Shown in pieces: positions 6,309 through 7,472 of a DNA stretch of 7,472 nucleotides. A program made the translations under genes and the position numbers. Within the stretch, counting starts at the first letter, position 1, and every line of letters begins with the position of its first letter. Source of the DNA: an uncultured Porphyromonadaceae bacterium (lineage in GTDB: Bacteria > Bacteroidota > Bacteroidia > Bacteroidales > Muribaculaceae); the NCBI GenBank assembly GCA_947178685.1, contig CAMWZE010000070.1:1-7472 (forward strand), given 5' to 3'. Under the pieces are notes generated by a model. That model ran no database searches and was not told the origin of the DNA. It was given only the letters and a program-made list of their open reading frames with translations.

Positions 6309-7317
6309 ACAGAAGAAGAGAGTGCTTGTAGTCGGAGCCGGCGGCTTTGCCGGTGGTTTTCTCGTGTCTGAAGGTATTCGACGCGGTTATGAAGTATGGG
6401 CCGGTCTCAGGGCTTCTACATCCCGCAAGTATCTCTCCGACCCTAACATAAAATTTCTGGAGCTCGATTTCGATCATCCGGACACTCTTAAGGAGGCCCT
6501 TGAGACAGCTCTCCCTGAAGGAGAGAGATGGGACTGGATTGTCTACAACTTAGGGGCCACAAAATGTCTCAGTTTCTCAGATTTCTCAAAGATAAACTGC
6601 GACTATCTGCGCTATTTCACCGATGCCCTGCGACAGGCGGGGAAAGAACCGGAGAAACTCCTCTACATGAGTTCTCTCTCGGCCCTGGGTCCCGGCGATG
6701 AGAAGAACGGCACTCCTTTTACCGAGACAATGATCCCGAATCCCAACACTCGCTACGGTGCTTCGAAACTGAAAGCGGAGATGCACCTCGCCATGTGTGG
6801 AATCCCTCATATAATATTTCGTGCCACCGGTATATACGGACCGCGTGACCACGACTATTTTCTCATGTTTGAGTCTATCAAGAAAGGGTTTGATTTCTCG
6901 GTGGGCTACAAACCGCAGATGCTTAGTTTCATCTATGTGGAGGATCTGGCAAGAGCTGTGTATGATGCTCTCGAGAAGGCTCCTGTGGGTGAGACCTACA
7001 ATATAGCCGAGCCTCGCACCTACACTCAGAAAGAGTTTCGAGAAATAGCAGCCAAAGCTGTAGGGCGCAAGCATGTAATGGCGGTGGCTGTGCCCATCTG
7101 GGGAGTGAAGATTGTCTCAGCCGTAGCTGAGAAATGGGGAGTGGCCCGTATGAAGCCCTCTACTTTGAACCGGGATAAATTTCATATTCTCAAGCAACGC
7201 AACTGGTCGGTTGATGTCTCAAAGGCAAAAGCTGCGTTCGGATTCAATCCCAAGATAAGTCTTAAAGAGGGTGTGGAGAAAGCGGTGAAATGGTATAAAG
7301 AGGAGGGATGGTTATGA
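6298..7317 (+). CDS. Extended SDR NAD-dependent epimerase/dehydratase
   Basis: A 339-residue extended short-chain dehydrogenase/reductase, a usual length for nucleotide-sugar epimerases and related enzymes. The N-terminal Rossmann motif is G13-A-G-G16-F-A-G19 (RVLVVGAGGFAGG), followed by the NAD-side segments LELDFDHPDTL and YNLGATK. The catalytic residues are the Ser in YMSSLSALG (S125/S126) and the pair Y153-G-A-S-K157. IYGPRD and the later FIYVEDLARAVYDAL segment are typical of the extended family and its substrate-binding part. No signal peptide is present, so it is cytoplasmic. The substrate cannot be read from sequence; an NDP-sugar is the usual one, but steroid-like or flavonoid-like substrates occur in related families. 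The ATG at 6298 lies within the heptad repeats and puts only seven residues before the first beta strand, which fits the family. The stop overlaps the next gene as ATGA. Confidence 0.88.
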   Translation: MNCEQKKRVLVVGAGGFAGGFLVSEGIRRGYEVWAGLRASTSRKYLSDPNIKFLELDFDHPDTLKEALETALPEGERWDWIVYNLGATKCLSFSDFSKINCDYLRYFTDALRQAGKEPEKLLYMSSLSALGPGDEKNGTPFTETMIPNPNTRYGASKLKAEMHLAMCGIPHIIFRATGIYGPRDHDYFLMFESIKKGFDFSVGYKPQMLSFIYVEDLARAVYDALEKAPVGETYNIAEPRTYTQKEFREIAAKAVGRKHVMAVAVPIWGVKIVSAVAEKWGVARMKPSTLNRDKFHILKQRNWSVDVSKAKAAFGFNPKISLKEGVEKAVKWYKEEGWL

Positions 7318-7472
7318 CCGTTACCGACTCTATCCCCGCCTCACGGCCCGACACGGTAGCCGTCATACCTACGACCGCTCCGGCATCCGTGCCTGTTGAT
7401 ACACCCGTGTCTACCACACACCCGGCGGCGGCACCTGCTCCTGCAACTGTCCCGTCCCCTGCTCCGGCACCT
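7314..7472 (+). CDS. Pro/Ala/Thr-rich ORF, 5' part only (possibly DUF4271)
   Basis: An ATG at 7314 overlaps the SDR stop (ATGA) and opens a frame with no stop for 53 codons to the window end. It begins MTVTDSIPASRPDTVAV. The visible part has 13 Pro, 11 Ala, 9 Thr and 7 Val, with no Lys, Glu or aromatic residue, so it should be disordered, and it shows no domain. In Bacteroidales the gene after this SDR is, from memory, often a DUF4271 integral-membrane protein whose variable N-terminus precedes the helices. That would fit, but nothing visible proves it. The overlap points to coupled translation with the SDR. Confidence 0.6.
   Translation, partial: MTVTDSIPASRPDTVAVIPTTAPASVPVDTPVSTTHPAAAPAPATVPSPAPAP

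Noticed and set aside
6509..6525. CTCTCC-N5-GGAGAG hairpin in the SDR gene
   Set aside because: A short 6-bp stem deep inside coding sequence with no positional meaning; expected by chance.
6567..6588. Three TCTCA motifs spaced 8 and 9 bases apart in the SDR gene
   Set aside because: They resemble the spacer heptads at 1493, but the period is not seven and they encode a normal SDR segment (CLSFSDFSK).
6586..7074. 162-codon reverse-strand ORF inside the SDR gene
   Set aside because: It is antisense to the catalytic core of a clear SDR and has no recognisable motif.

Overview
The window looks like a stretch of a Bacteroidales chromosome, most likely from a Muribaculaceae-type gut bacterium. 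The reasons are the gene families and their order (a DUF2723 membrane protein, a small NodB-type deacetylase, an extended SDR epimerase and then a Pro/Ala-rich ORF), start sites with no Shine-Dalgarno sequence and A/T-rich leaders, and moderately GC-rich coding DNA between AT-rich spacers. The family-level placement is from memory, not from a database search. All genes lie on the + strand and there is no sign of a mobile element, phage, CRISPR array or RNA gene.

Bases 1-1481 hold an ExbB-ExbD-TonB type energy-transduction cluster. It comprises the last 74 codons of an ExbB/TolQ proton-channel subunit, a complete ExbD with a GTG start, and a divergent TonB-family protein with one N-terminal membrane anchor, a long charged and Pro-rich spacer, and a C-terminal transducer domain. 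A 17-codon ORF overlaps the exbB stop (ATGA) and ends one base before the exbD GTG.

Bases 1482-1562 are an AT-rich spacer built largely from imperfect 7-bp repeats. Bases 1563-6193 hold two overlapping genes. The first is a 1331-residue polytopic DUF2723 (GT-C-like) protein with conserved D/E and HPPG motifs and a large C-terminal soluble part. The second is a 211-residue NodB-family deacetylase with an intact metal site and no signal peptide. Their stop and start share a base (TGATG).

Bases 6194-6297 are a second spacer, with two adjacent dyads just after the deacetylase stop, a candidate Bacteroidetes -7 element, and four exact 7-bp repeats (ATTRTGA) that run into the start codon of the next gene. 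Bases 6298-7317 encode an extended SDR epimerase/dehydratase, which overlaps (ATGA) a Pro/Ala/Thr-rich ORF that runs off the window end. From its position that ORF may be a DUF4271 membrane protein.

Functionally the window reads as cell-envelope biology. The first cluster couples proton-motive force to outer-membrane work. The GT-C, NodB and SDR trio could handle a lipid-linked or protein-linked sugar: the combination of fold types matches that of the Arn lipid A modification pathway (SDR in ArnA, NodB in ArnD, GT-C in ArnT), although no homology to the Arn enzymes beyond superfamily level is claimed. The least explained sequence is the pair of heptad-repeat spacers, one of which supplies the start codon of the SDR gene.
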